A program made the position numbers and the translations under genes. The notes below the pieces were generated by a model. The model worked only from the letters and a program-made list of their open reading frames with translations. It was not told the origin of the DNA and searched no databases. This document shows positions 22,232 through 32,655 of a DNA stretch of 64,000 bases, piece after piece (within the stretch, counting starts at the first letter, position 1; the number at the start of each line of letters is the position of its first letter). Source of the DNA: Candidatus Gracilibacteria bacterium (lineage in GTDB: Bacteria > Patescibacteriota > Gracilibacteria > BD1-5 > UBA2023); contig JAQUAB010000005.1 in the NCBI GenBank assembly GCA_028687475.1, positions 1 through 64,000 on the forward strand, read 5' to 3'.

Positions 22232-22345
22232 ATTTCCTTTAGTATTTTCAATGAATAGTTGTAAAATTCCAATGTATTTCAGTGGGATTTTTCTTGCTTT
22301 TATATCATATTGATATACAATTGCCATATATCGTAAATTCAATAT

Positions 22346-22675
22346 ATGACTAATCAAATAAAACAGGAACCTGGATTGCTTCGTTCTCGCGAGTGACGGG
22401 TACCAAAGTCATCAAAAATAACCACGACTGTCCGTCTTGATTCAGACCTCAAAGCGCGTGCTGAAGAATTTGCACGAGCGAATCATATGGATTTTTCGAC
22501 ATTTCTCACTTTTTCGCTCCATACTACTATCCAGAATGGTGGCAAGATAGAGCCACGAATATCTGACGAAAAGCTGGCATACTATCAGAAGCTCGCGAAT
22601 CGGGTGGATTCAGGTGCAATCAGTACAGAAAGTTTTGAGTCTATTGATGCCCTGAGGTCATCATATAAGAACTAA
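22346..22675 (+). CDS. Type II antitoxin (RelB/RHH-like)
   Basis: 109 residues. After a basic lead (LLRSREGRVPKSSK) comes a ribbon-helix-helix type segment: strand TTTVRLDSDLKARAEEFA, turn, helix MDFSTFLTFSLHTTIQNGG. The C-terminal 45 residues (ISDEKLAYYQKLANRVDSGA, then ESIDALRSS) would wrap the toxin. The stop is followed three bases later by the toxin ATG, the typical antitoxin-first order. Likely autoregulates the operon. One TGA-Gly codon. Confidence 0.8.
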
Positions 22676-22678
22676 GTT

Positions 22679-22954
22679 ATGGGAAAGAATCCAATCGAAC
22701 AAACTTCTCAGTTTCGAGAATGAATGAATCTCCTTACCTCTTCTCAGCGGGAAGAGGTTTTCTTGACTCTTGAGATGTACATGATGATGCCATTTCATCA
22801 GAGCTTGCGGAATCATTCTCTTCGTGAGGAAGATTCACGTATACGATCTATTTCGATCAGTGATGATTTGAGGATTATCTTTCGAGAAAGGTGAGAATGA
22901 AACATTCTCCTTCTTGATGTTGGAAACCATGAACGAGTATATTGAAATTATTAA
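22679..22954 (+). CDS. RelE/YafQ-like toxin of a type II TA pair
   Basis: 91 residues, with five TGA-Gly codons. The C-terminal half is the signature: LREEDSRIRSISISDDLRII, FRERGEGNILLLDVGNHERVYG, matching the RelE/YafQ/HigB mRNA-interferase fold in which a strand ends in LLDVG-HD-VY; the conserved late His and Tyr are H and Y of NHERVY. RelE-family toxins cut mRNA in the ribosomal A site. Paired with the antitoxin 3 bases upstream; ends 3 bases before the EamA gene ATG, so read-through into that gene is possible. Confidence 0.8.
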
Positions 22955-22957
22955 ATT

Positions 22958-23872
22958 ATGACTTGGATCACCCTCACCCTTATTGCATCTTTTTTCTTCG
23001 CTATCGAGAATCTCTTCGACAAGCGGATATCGGATAAAACAGAGAACACCATTAGTGCCCTGTTTTTTATGAATATCGTGAAAATCCCAGCACTCATATT
23101 GCTCGGTGTGTATTGGTTTCCTCTATTTGTCTTTGATGCGAATATTCTCTATTGGTCTCTCTTGGTGGGAATTATCTCGGCAGTGACAGGATTTCTCTAT
23201 ATGCAAGCATTCCAGTACGGTGATGCATCGAGTGTGATGCCAATCTATGAGCTCGGACCTCTTTGGGCTATTTTCTTTGGTTTTATTATTCTCGGAGAGC
23301 TTCCGCATTCTTGGCAATATCTTGCTCTTTTTTTGCTCGTGTGTGGAGGATTGATTTTTTCGGTGGAGAAATCTTTCATTCAGTCATTTTCACGAAAGAA
23401 GGTTCTGAATATCGCACTCTTCATAGTACTTCTGGCAAGTCTCGGCTACAATCTTCAGTACGTTCTGACCAAGTTCGTCATTATCCGTAGCAATCTGGAG
23501 ACAGCATTTCTTCTCCAGCAGATTTTTTATATTGGATTTTCTTTGGTTTTTGCATTTCAGAAATCCAGAGGTGCTGTATGGAGAGATACACGCCGTATGT
23601 CGAGAAAATTTATCTTCGGATGAATCCTTGCTGAAGGCGTTGGTATCTGGGCATTTGTACTCTATACGATGGCATTTACTCAGGGGAATGTGTCACTCGT
23701 GAATGCGCTCGCAAGTACACAGACGTTGTTTGTGATTTTTCTATCCTGGGGAATGAGTGTGTTTGTTCCTTCGTTTTTTCATGAGAAATGGTCTCGGTCG
23801 GATGCTGTCCAGAAAATTATTGGCACGATTTTTATTGTTGCCTGAGTAGTGTGTATATATTTCTTTTCCTAG
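22958..23872 (+). CDS. EamA/DMT-superfamily membrane transporter
   Basis: 304 residues, read through two TGA codons (23621 and one near 23843) to TAG. About ten TM helices in two EamA halves; the signature motif VMPIYELGPLWAIFFGFIILGE ends the first half and the second half has NVSLVNALASTQTLFVIFLSW. Drug/metabolite transporters of this type move small polar solutes or amino acids; the substrate is not predictable. Three bases after the toxin stop, so likely transcribed from the TA promoter at least in part. Confidence 0.88.
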
Positions 23873-23897
23873 GAAGTGCATAAAATTATAAATTCTC

Positions 23898-23936
23898 TTG
23901 ATTTTAGAATTAGCACGTATATAATTTGAGTGCTAA
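23898..23936 (+). promoter_or_regulatory. clpB promoter with CIRCE operator (HrcA site)
   Basis: TTAGCACGT (23910-23918), nine bases, GAGTGCTAA (23928-23936). The right half-site is a perfect CIRCE arm and the left differs only in the last two bases. It overlaps the -10 box TATAAT (23920-23925); the -35 is TTGATT (23898), spacer 16. HrcA would therefore block RNA polymerase directly. HrcA itself is not in the window. Confidence 0.88.
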
Positions 23937-23960
23937 TTTATTTTGTAACCAAGAAAAACT

Positions 23961-26072
23961 ATGCAAGCACAATTCCAAGAATCAGATAATAGAAGTCCGC
24001 TCGAGAAATACACAATCAATCTCACTGCTCTTGCGAAAGAAGGGAAAATCGATCCTGTAATTGGTCGTGAGGATGAGATTTATCGCACAATTCAGATACT
24101 TTCCCGTCGGTCCAAGAATAATCCTGTCCTTGTCGGTGATCCCTGAGTGGGAAAAACTGCTATTGTCGAGGGCATCGCTCGCAAGATTGTCGCGAGAGAA
24201 GTTCCAGAGATGCTTTTTGATCGAGAAATCCGAACACTTGATCTCACATCGCTCATCGCGGGAGCGAGTTATCGAGGACAATTCGAGGAGCGACTGAAGT
24301 GAGTGATAGACGAGGTAGAGAAATCCGAAGGGAAAATCATTCTCTTCATCGATGAGCTCCATACAATCGTCGGTGCTGGTGGGGGAGAAGGTTCATCTGA
24401 TGCAGGCAATCTCCTGAAGCCGTCACTCGCTCGTGGTCGAGTCAAGGTCATCGGTGCAACGACACTCGCTGAATATCGGAAGTATATCGAGAAAGATGGG
24501 GCGCTCGAACGCCGATTCCAGCCTGTTCCTGTTGAGGAACCGAATCGCGAAGATAGCCTTGCGATTCTCCGCGGACTGAAGGAACGATATGAGACATTTC
24601 ATGGAATCACGATCAGCGATGATGCTATTGTGTCTGCAGTGGATCTCTCGATTCGCTATATTGGTGATCGCAAGCTTCCAGATAAGGCAATCGATCTGCT
24701 CGATGAAGCAACTTCGAGTGTGAAGATGCGTGCATATTCACGTCCAGTCGAACTCGATAAGGTCGAGAAAGAGATTCGATCTCTCGAGATTGAACGAGAA
24801 GCTATTCGAAATGAGAAGGAAAAAACGAGTCGACTTCAAGAGCTCGAGAAAGAGTTGACCGCCAAAAAAGAACAATTTTCTCTCCTGGATCAAGAATGGA
24901 AAATTGCGACACAAGAACGAGAAAGTATTTCTCACCTGCGTGATGAAATCGCTGAACTCGATAAGAAAGCAGATGATTATACCTATAGTGGAGAATATAA
25001 TAAAGTAGCAGAGATTCGCTATGGATTATTACCTGTGAAGAAAAAAGAACTCGAAGATCTCGAACAGAATGTGAAAATCGATCAGACGGTTCGTTCGGAT
25101 GATGTTGCATGAATCGTGGGAAAATGGACAGGAATTCCTGTCGGGAAATTGCTCGAATCGGAGATAAGTATATATACTCGACTAGAAGATATTCTCGGAC
25201 AATCTGTCATCGGACAAAAGGATGCACTTCGGAAAGTAGCAGAAGCACTTCGTCGATCAAAGGTGTGACTCTCTGACGCTCATCGTCCTATTGGCTCATT
25301 TCTCTTCGTTGGGCCGACTGGTGTCGGAAAAACAGAAACCGCAAAAGCGCTCTGTAATACGCTCTGGAATGATCCGAATGCCTATATACGTCTCGATATG
25401 AGTGAATATATGGAATCCCACAGTGTCGCGCGACTCATCGGTGCACCTCCGGGTTATGTCGGATATGAAGAGGGTGGTCAGCTCACTGAAGCGGTACGAC
25501 GTCATCCGTACTCGGTTATCCTACTCGATGAAGTAGAAAAAGCGCATCCTGATGTTTGGAATATTTTTCTCCAGATTCTCGATGAAGGTCAGATTACCGA
25601 TGGGAAAGGACGAAAGGTGAATATGAAAAATACGATTATCATCATGACTTCAAATATTGGAAGTCAATTTATCACGGATATTCCTGATCTGACAGAGCGT
25701 GAGAAAAGAATCAAAGAGGAACTTCGAAAATACTTCCGTATAGAATTTCTCAATCGTATCGATGATATTGTGCTCTATGATTCTCTGAATGAAGAAAATA
25801 TTCATCAGATTGTTCTTCTCTTGCTCGATCATGTAGCAAAACAACTTGTTCACAAAAATATCAAGGCTGTTTGGGATCAGAGTGTAGTGGATTATATTGC
25901 TCGCGTAGGCTATGATACAGAACTCGGTGCTCGTCCTCTCAAGCGTGCTATCACGGAATATATCGTGAATCCGCTTTCTGAGAAAATCCTTGTTGGAGAA
26001 ATCGGAGAATGAGATGCAATCGTCGTGAAAATCGGAAATGAATGAATATTTGAATTTAACAAAAATCATTAG
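23961..26072 (+). CDS. clpB: ClpB disaggregase lacking the N-terminal domain
   Basis: 703 residues against about 860 for full ClpB: the Clp_N double repeat is missing and the protein opens directly with the AAA1 lead-in [26 protein letters not shown]1 Walker A is GDPGVGKT, whose third Gly is TGA (24144, residue 62); Walker B is LFIDELH. A long coiled-coil M-domain (about residues 270-390, [16 protein letters not shown]...) identifies ClpB rather than ClpC. AAA2 has GPTGVGKT and [11 protein letters not shown] and ends with the conserved GARPLKRAI. Six TGA-Gly codons in all. ClpB works with DnaK to dissolve aggregates; the CIRCE operator fits. Its stop overlaps the convergent GIY-YIG gene by 4 bases. 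Confidence 0.95.
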
Positions 26073-26323
26073 TCTGAAAGAGAAGTTTCTATCATATGAA
26101 GCTTCTCTTTTTTTGTCATCTGTTTGATAGCATATTCCTGTTTCGACGCTTCACTTCTGGAATCATATTGTTCCTGATAAACGAGCTTCACAGGACGTCG
26201 TATCTTCGTGTATTTTGCTCACTTGTCTGTATGGTTGTGTTCGAAAACACGCCGTTCGATATCGGTCGTGATTCCAGTATAGAGCGTATCGTCGGCGCAA
26301 CGGAGAATGTAGGTGAAATACAT
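26069..26323 (-). CDS. GIY-YIG nuclease-superfamily protein (UPF0213/YhbQ-like)
   Basis: 84 residues, single domain: MYFTYILRCADDTLYTGITT, DIERRVFEHNHTDKGAKYTK, then VKLVYQEQYDSRSEASKQEYAIK and a Lys-rich end. The YTYILRC...YTGIT pair is the GIY-YIG motif and R of IERRV with the late Glu (EYAIK) are the catalytic residues. The Gly of KGAKYT is TGA. Small stand-alone members are often annotated as endonucleases, with uncertain cellular roles. Convergent with clpB, sharing 4 bases; one base after the upstream gene on its own strand, so cotranscribed. Confidence 0.85.
26077..26115. terminator. Bidirectional terminator inside the GIY-YIG 3' end
   Basis: AGAGAAG/CTTCTCT stem with T7 on the plus strand terminates clpB; it lies within the last codons of the minus-strand gene. 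Confidence 0.7.
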
Positions 26324-26324
26324 G

Positions 26325-27083
26325 CTAATTATATGTCTTATGATTGGGTATATCTTCCGAAGCTGCCAGTACTTGTGGATACATTCCTAATTTTCTCTGA
26401 ATAAGAGGATTAATTGGTCTCTCATTATATGGAGGGATTCACTTTTTCTCGAGAAAGTCTCTTAGATCAACAAATTTCCCTATTTTTCATTGATTTTCAT
26501 TCGGTGCTTCCTCCAATGTATCGTAGTGTTGGACGATTTCGAGAAGTGAGTTTGGTTTCTTCATTTCTTGGTTATAGAAAGTCATCTCCGAAAGTATCTC
26601 ATCTGGGAATAATGCCATGCAAACATAGATAAGATCTATATATTCTTGGTACAATTTTTTCTTGATTGCTGCCTCTCGAAGGAGAAAATCAATAAAAAAC
26701 TTTCCGCCTTCTTGCTTCCTATTTTTTTCTTTCGACATCATATCTTCAGTGGCCTTTACTATGATACTTTTTCCCTGTTCTGATTGTTCTTCCCAGAAAT
26801 AAAACAGAAATGTTCACAGAAACATATCTAAATGTGACTGTTTTCCTATGAGGGCAAGACTCTTTTTTATTCGTTCATTGCCATATGCCCATACGAGAAG
26901 AGTTCCATGAGAAAAAGGGGAACTATTGTCAGCTAAGCAATGAGTTATGAGTTCCTTCACACTTCATTCAACCCGCATACTTCCGAGACCCATTCTATCT
27001 TCCCGTATTTCTTTTATTTGTTCTATGGGGTCAAATCTTGGGAAAGAAGGAGCTCGAGTTACAGATGTTCCTTGTGTAGACAT
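26325..27083 (-). CDS. Hypothetical protein, 252 residues
   Basis: Continuous only with TGA as Gly (codons in VEGSVKEL, FLGTFLF, NQGKIG, KKGIPPY). Starts MSTQGTSVTRAPSFPRFDPI and ends KTYN at TAG. All-helical, polar protein with one moderately hydrophobic stretch (LDMFLGTFLFYFWEEQSEQG); no signal peptide. The segment KFFIDFLLREAAIKKKLYQEYID is followed by ALFPDEILSEMTFYNQEM. One base upstream of the GIY-YIG gene, hence an operon. Family not recognised. Confidence 0.7.
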
Positions 27084-27114
27084 AGTGCTATTCTAGCATA
27101 TTTTCTGAGATAAA

Positions 27115-27141
27115 ACAAAAAATCCCCAATAGGGGAATTTC
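27115..27141 (-). terminator. Terminator after the ABC-F gene
   Basis: Minus strand: AATTCCCC-TATT-GGGGATT followed by T6. Confidence 0.8.
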
Positions 27142-28641
27142 TTATTCGAGTTCGAGGTATTCGTCGATGCGTACTTGCCATACGAATTCATCGATATGCG
27201 AGACGAGGATCATTGTTCCTTCGTATTCGTCGAGTGCCTTGGCAATCACAGGAAGGTGGCGGAAGTTGATGTGGTTCGTCGGTTCGTCGAGGATGAGGAG
27301 TCCTGGTTTTTCGAGCGCGAGCTTGCAGAACATGACGAGACCTTTTTGTCCTTCGGAGAGGGCTCCGATCGGAGTTGCCATGAGTTCTCCTGTGATGAGG
27401 AATCCTGATGCGAAAGAACGAAGGTCTTTATCGAGCATTTTTCGATCTGATGCCTCGAAGAGACAATCATACACTTTCTGAGAAAAGTCGAGTGTTGAAA
27501 AATCCTGACGATAGTATCCGATTTTTACATTGTCACCAATCTTTGCTCATTTTGCAGTTCACTTCGCGATAGATTCGAGGAGCGTAGATTTCCCGATACC
27601 ATTCGGTCCTGAGAGGAGGAGGTGACGATTCTTTCCGAGAGAGATGTTCACTTCTTTCTCGATAGGATTGTGATCCTTGATAATCTGCACACTGGTGAGC
27701 TGGATGATCTGACCACCGACACCTTCTTGGTTCGGGATTTTGAAGTCGCGAATCGTCTTATCTTCACGGCGGATATCACCTTTCGATGCTTCGAGTTCTT
27801 CTGCTTTCTCCACCATTTTCTTCGCTACCGCTCGGAGTTTTCCTCCCTTGTGGGCGAAGACGTTTGCCTGGTCCTTGTTGGCTTGGATTTCTTTCTCGAG
27901 ACGAGCATTTTCACGATTCTGGCTCTCGATACGACGCTCAACTTGCTCCACCGCATCATGGTAGTTTCCTACGAATTGTTCTACCTTTCGAGTGAAGACA
28001 TCGAGGTAGAGAATCCCGTCCGTGAACGAGTTCAAGAATTCCGCATCATGGGAAATGACAAGAACCGTCTTGTCGTAGTTCTGGAGAAATGAAGTCATGT
28101 GCCAGATGCCAGCAGTATCGAGGTTGTTCGTCGGCTCATCGAGGAGGAGAATATCCGGATCTTGGATGAGTGCTGCAGCGAGAAGAAGACGCGCTTGTTG
28201 TCCACCAGAAAAACTCGAAATAGTTCTATCAAGGAATTGTGCAAATACCTGTTCCTTGGTCAACGGAGAGCCTACTGGTACACTCGGAACGAAATCCACA
28301 GCATCGAGTACTTCGCGAATATCGCGGTCGATATTGTGTGCATCACTGCGCGAATATTTGCGGAAATATTCCTGAACAGAGAGTTCCTTGTCTTCTTTTG
28401 GCATCACTTGTTTCGCGATAGCGATATGCTTGCCAGCCGTGACAAGGATACGCCCTTCATTCACTTTATATTCTCCAGTAATCATCTTGAAAATCGTAGA
28501 CTTTCCAGCACCATTCTGTCCCATGAGTGTGATCTTGGATCCTTCACGCACAGAGAAACTGACTTCATCGAGGAGCCATTTCGGAGCCATATATCAGAAC
28601 GTCACTTCATCGAATCGGATGATAACATCTCACTTAGCCAT
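27142..28641 (-). CDS. ABC-F family ATPase (translation/antibiotic-resistance type)
   Basis: 499 residues, soluble, two ABC domains and no TM segments. ABC1: MAKGDVIIRFDEVTFGY lead, Walker A GQNGAGKST, signature FSGGQQARL, Walker B DILLLDEPTNNLD. The linker (about residues 235-300, RRIESQNRENARLEKEIQAN...) is the charged P-site tRNA interaction motif region. ABC2: Walker A GPNGIGKST, signature LSEGQKG, Walker B LLILDEPTNHIN. ABC-F proteins bind the ribosomal E site and rescue or regulate translation. TGA-Gly occurs at residues 4 and 17 and in IAKGTAKGAKIG. The true start (ATG 28641) is seen only when TGA is read as Gly; it restores the conserved VTFGY aromatic that stacks on adenine. Exact subfamily undecided. 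Confidence 0.93.
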
Positions 28642-28700
28642 AGAAAAAGAATATTATGAGTAATTTTCGCGCGAATTGTATCGAAAAAAGTCGAAAAATC

Positions 28701-28730
28701 AAAAAAACTTCCAAATACGGAAGTTTTGTT
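28701..28730 (-). terminator. Terminator of tRNA-Arg
   Basis: Minus strand: CTTCC-GTATTT-GGAAG followed by T7, just past the tRNA 3' end. Confidence 0.8.
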
Positions 28731-28737
28731 TTCTAAA

Positions 28738-28812
28738 TGGTGCCCGCGACAGGGATCGAACCTGTGACCTTCAGCTTAGAAGGCTGCTGCTCTTCCACTG
28801 AGCTACGCGGGC
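28738..28812 (-). tRNA. tRNA-Arg (UCU anticodon), integration target
   Basis: 75 nt with CCA. Acceptor GCCCGCG/CGCGGGC, D-stem GCTC/GAGC, anticodon loop CTTCTAA (TCT), T-arm ACAGG-TTCGATC-CCTGT. The stem pair 27-43 is a G-A mismatch. Its 5' two-thirds, plus two flanking bases, are repeated at 39569-39622, at the far end of an integrated element. Confidence 0.95.
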
Positions 28813-28814
28813 AA
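28761..28814. repeat. att-type direct repeat, left copy (54 bp)
   Basis: The 54 bases from CCTGTGACC to GCGGGCAA are identical to 39569-39622. They cover tRNA-Arg from its 5' end through the first T-stem bases, plus two upstream bases. Bases on either side differ between the two copies. Confidence 0.85.
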
Positions 28815-28986
28815 GTGAGTTTTAGGCTTACCAAAGCCAAAAATACGAGTGTGATAACCTGCATTTTGGACCAAAGTGACGAATTATTCCGACACTCAGC
28901 CTTCGCAGTACGAGGAGGATATAAATAAATTCTGATATGTCAATATTTCCTTCATAATTGAAATATTTGCCATATTTCTAATGTTT

Positions 28987-29400
28987 TTATACTCATAATC
29001 TTCATGTAAAATCAATATTTTTCCCATATCTTACTGCGGGTTTTTTTTGATTAAAGGATATTCTGATACATACGGCAGACTGTACTTTACCTCTATATCT
29101 TGAACTTATCTCAGTATAAAGATAAATAAAAGGATACTCTTCTCTAATTCATAAAGCTATATTATTAATGCAAAAGTTCGCCATTTTATCTACATAATAA
29201 AGAAAGCTATATATGATGCTATTTACTGATAGAACTATCCATTCAATATGCCTTTCTATTTTCATAGTAAAAACACGAGAAAACATCTCAAAAAAATCTG
29301 GGCTATTCACTCCTGTTTTCAGATACAAAAATATATAAAACAAAATAAAGATAGAGGAGAAATTATAAATGTATATTTCTGAATTTCTATATTTTATCAT
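28987..29400 (-). CDS. Possible small membrane protein
   Basis: 137 residues when TGA is Gly, ending at TAA. Two hydrophobic stretches near the N-terminus (SSIFILFYIFLYLKTGV and IEWIVLSVNSIIYSFLYYV) could be TM helices; the C-terminal part is basic and without pattern. Starts MIKYRNSEIYIYNF. The composition follows the local A+T bias, so this could be chance. The rest of 28815-29514 holds no other gene I can support. Confidence 0.3.
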
Positions 29401-29514
29401 CTCACTTCTATCTTTATTCTTATTCTATTTTTATTTTTCTGGAAAGGTGGAAAGGAGTATATTTATCCCTATTTAGAGAGCAAAACCCCTTTCCAAAATT
29501 TTCCAGTTTTTCCA

Positions 29515-30747
29515 CTACTTTATATCGTAGTAGTTTACGTTCTCACCATGTGTCATTCATTTGGACTTAAAGAATGGTTTTTGTGCCTTGAAGAGTCTCT
29601 TGAGAGAAGATGGCTCATAATCATTCATAAATGCAAATGCCTTTAATTCCTCATCAAACTTACTTACTCACAGTCTTTGCCCTGAATATTTCATTCGAAG
29701 AAGAGTGATAAACTCATCTATTTCGCTCTCAGAATTCTGAACAAGAAGTTTTTTATCTTCATTTTCGAGAGGATAGATTTCTTTGTAGTTCAGAACATCA
29801 TCATATTCCTGATGCAACCATGCAAGATAATTTGCCACTGCCTCAGGATTCTCAATAGCCTTATATATCTTTTCTGATTCCTCAGAAGTTAGAGGTCGAG
29901 AGCTCTTCATGGCAACAAATCGGCGATTACCACTATCTGCACTATCGAACACAAGTGGTCGCATCGAGTTACTCGTGACGAAATACCACCCAAAATTATC
30001 TGCTTGATACTGAGGTCGTCATTTCGGATTCACCGTCAGTGTAGGAGCAAATACGATATTCTTTAGTTTTGTAACCATTTGTCTATCGGTATTTGCATTG
30101 TATGAGGTGATTTCAGCGAACTCGTATATGAGTTTATCTCACTGAATCATATCAAAATTTCCTGCAAGCTCGGACTGTCGGAGGTTTCCTGTTACATTTT
30201 CCTTTCAAAAGATGCTTTTAAGGAATTCTATGAAAGTGCTTTTCCCACTTCCGCCGACTCAGTAGAATATTACTGCTGGTACTCGGACATCTTCGGGATT
30301 CGCCCATTTATAGAAGATAGCCCTATGAAGCCAATCTTTATTTTTATCATTATACCCTGCGATACTTGAGAGAAGTATATCTATTCATTCATCAAGTAGG
30401 GGTGTATGAGAAGGGCTTATTAAGCTTCGAGGATTAAATAGGTTGTAATAACCCTCTTTTCCTCTCGGATGATAACACAAATCTTCATACTCCTTAATTA
30501 GTCAATCTTTATGGTATCCTCTGAGGGTTTCTTGACTGATTCATCTATTGAGAGCAATACTCAACATTCTGCGTACTTGAGCATCATTATGATATCTTTT
30601 GTATTTAGTGTTGTAATACTCTCAGCTCGATTTGAGATAGATTATATCTTCCGTTTCTTTACTCGCATTGTCATGACTTCTTTGAAGTCTAGTAAGTGGG
30701 GATTCAGAGTAATCAAAATCATTATTTATTTCTGGAAATGTAGTCAT
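29515..30747 (-). CDS. DUF5906-like helicase/primase-associated ATPase of the element
   Basis: 410 residues, at least eleven TGA-Gly codons. The N-terminal 90 residues include an RGISQETLRGYHKDGLIKEY segment with helix-turn-helix character. Walker A is FYGVGGSGKSTFIEF (near residue 170; the first Gly is TGA), followed by the SF3/DUF5906 pattern: NVTGNLRQSELAGNFDMIQG, DKLIYEFAEITSYNANTDRQ, KLKNIVFAPTLTVNPKG, YFVTSNSMRPLVFDSADSGNRRFVAM, in which the TSNS sensor and the arginine finger are clear. Such ATPases drive replication of phages and plasmids (NrS-1, P4-like). First gene inside the left boundary, pointing towards tRNA-Arg. No primase domain is fused. Confidence 0.82.
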
Positions 30748-31126
30748 ATAGTTTAATTAAAAATTATACATACCAAGAGACTTATAATATGTATTGAAAT
30801 ATATATCTCACATGCATTTCGCATGAGTCTTTTGAGTTTTGTTCTCGACTTCCACGAGAGGGATTTCTACCTTTACCCTGTGAGGCTGTATCCATAAGAA
30901 CACATGTGATTATTTTCGGTTTCACTCACCGACACTATCTCTTACGATAGGATACTCAGATATTAAGGAACGATTGGCTTAGCTAAGCTTAAAATCATTA
31001 TATACACGCTAATTTGAACAAAATATCAGCAAAATAAAATCCTCATACTAAGATATGAGAATTCATTTTATTAGAAGGAATAAAAGTTTTTTCAAAAAAG
31101 ATTTGACAACCTTATTCGTATAAAAG
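30748..31126. other. Gene-free, hairpin-rich stretch of the element
   Basis: 379 bases between two minus-strand genes with no supportable frame in code 25. It contains several hairpins: CATGC-ATTTC-GCATG near 30811, CTCG-ACTTCCA-CGAG near 30844, CTATC-TCTTAC-GATAG near 30937 and the palindrome GGCTTAGCTAAGCTT near 30974. It would form the 5' leader of the helicase gene. Could be an origin or a structured leader; not assigned. Confidence 0.4.
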
Positions 31127-32113
31127 TTAGCAAACTTTCTCTATATAGAATCCTTTACCATTTTTTCTACATATAAAACCTTTAAGATTTAAATTGAGAT
31201 AGGAGTTTAACCGAGAAAAATAAAAATACTTCAATGTTTTTAAGCTAACATCTCAAGTCTGCATATTGAATTTTGATTTATTAACTTGGTAGAGTCACTG
31301 TATTGCTTCAAATGACTCTAGAGGATTCTTCAAGATAGTATAGAGTAAAAGCATTGCCTGTTTATTTTGCGAACCTTTAATATCCTTAAAATCCTTTCTC
31401 TCATTATTTAACAGATAAATACAAGGGTTATCTCTCTGAAAACATACCCTATTATCTAAGTATCTATCATATAGTTCTCGCATAAATCTCTCATCGAGGA
31501 GAATTTCTAGGTCAGCATATATATCACCATACATCTCTAAGATTCTCCAGAACTGAGTGTAGTATAAAATCAAGCCCTCTAATATTTTTAGATATTGTTC
31601 ATCAGTTGTCTTTTCAATTTCACGTATAATGATATTTTTAGCCTTCACAATTTCTATGAAATCAACTTCATCTTCATTCTCTCGCTCTGTTGAAATTGAA
31701 TCAATAGATATTCCTCATATTCTCGAAGCTCTCAGGAGAAATGCATATAATTTCTCTTTATATTCCTCTACTTTTCATATTTCCCCTCTTTCAGCTGAGT
31801 AAACAAGATTTTTTAGATTGTTATATTGATACTCGAAAGAGGACCAAGATAGAGAAGACATTTTTCATCATTCTTTATTATCATCATCTTTCATAAATTC
31901 CTTAAAACCTTTCTCAATACTAGTATTTATTTTAACATATGATTGTCGTATTCACTCGACAATATCTTTGGAAAATTCCTTAGCCTGAAGCATTCGTATA
32001 TGGATATTCATCTCATATCATTTGAGCCTAATAAGCATATCTTGCATACTCAGATTTGCCAATACGCGTTTTCTTATCTCTGATGGAATACTGGAACGAA
32101 TTTCTTTTTTCAT
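31127..32113 (-). CDS. Element protein of unknown function, 328 residues
   Basis: Starts MKKEIRSSIPSEIRKRVLAN and runs through nine TGA codons to TAA. Almost entirely helical. The N-terminal 40 residues are basic with an RKRV-LANLSM-DMLIRLKGYE pattern that might bind DNA. Further on come LYAFLLRASRIGGISIDSI and a long helical region FWRILEMYGDIYADLEILLD. The last 40 residues (VSLKTLKYFYFSRLNSYLN, CRKNGKGFYIEKVC) have a small basic C-terminal module. Upstream of the helicase on the same strand, so a role in replication or partition of the element is possible, but no family is recognised. Confidence 0.7.
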
Positions 32114-32176
32114 AACAACAAGACTATATGAGAATTTATAACTTTGACAATATTTCTGAAAGTATATAATAAACGG

Positions 32177-32336
32177 GCTACATTTAAACCAATCGACATC
32201 TTTTTTTGTCCATTTTTTGGACTGTCTGTTTACTGTTTAGAAAAGGAGGGTATATCCAACTCTCCAACTCAACAGTAGGCAGATGTCAGGTTTAGATGTA
32301 GCAATCAATCCGAGGATATACTCTCCTTTTTTGTTT
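32177..32336 (+). ncRNA. Candidate structured RNA, copy 1 (interleaved helices, island)
   Basis: Helix A: GCTACATTTAAACC (32177-32190) with GGTTTAGATGTAGC (32289-32302), 14 bp, extended by GACATC/GATGTC (32195/32282) and TACTGTT/AACAGTA (32231/32271). The apical loop holds strand B, AAAAGGAGGGTATATCC (32241-32257), which pairs over all 17 bases (one G-U) with GGATATACTCTCCTTTT (32314-32330), downstream of helix A and running into TTTTTTGTTTGC. A-B-A'-B' order means a pseudoknot or a switch between two states, the second being an intrinsic terminator. A sister element with the same layout is at 59946. It lies in the gap between two divergent genes, 25 bases before the next plus-strand ATG. Confidence 0.65.
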
Positions 32337-32361
32337 GCTTACTTTTTAACTTATATTTTAT

Positions 32362-32652
32362 ATGGAAAAATGTCTATACTGTTGAAATATTAAAGATAAC
32401 ACCTTCAAAAAAAGTTCTCTGCTTGGTTTTAGAAATCTTGAATGTTCAGAGTGTAAGAAGATATCATTACTACCTCTATCAAAAGGTACAAAGAATTTTT
32501 ACTATTTTCTATGTGCTTTTTTTATCTTAGGATTTATATTTTCTCTTACGAATTGAGAAGTAACTATCCCATGATTATTATTTATAATTCCAATTGTTGC
32601 CCTTATTAAGAATAAAAAGTTGGAAGAAAAAATATCAGACACTAACAACTAA
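32362..32652 (+). CDS. Small zinc-ribbon membrane protein
   Basis: 96 residues. N-terminal four-cysteine knuckle pair, KCLYCGN (C4, C7) and LECSECKK (C26, C29), followed by two TM helices (YYFLCAFFILGFIFSL and GLLFIIPIVALI) and a charged tail. Three TGA-Gly codons, one of them right after CLYC. This zinc-ribbon plus two-TM layout occurs in many small uncharacterised bacterial proteins. First of four closely spaced plus-strand genes (gaps of 3, 2 and 20 bases), all envelope proteins. The structured RNA lies just upstream. Confidence 0.75.
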
Positions 32653-32655
32653 CAT

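Noticed and set aside
28987-29400. Firm gene call for the small membrane frame
   Set aside because: Kept only as a low-confidence feature: A+T-rich composition alone can give such hydrophobic frames and no motif supports it.
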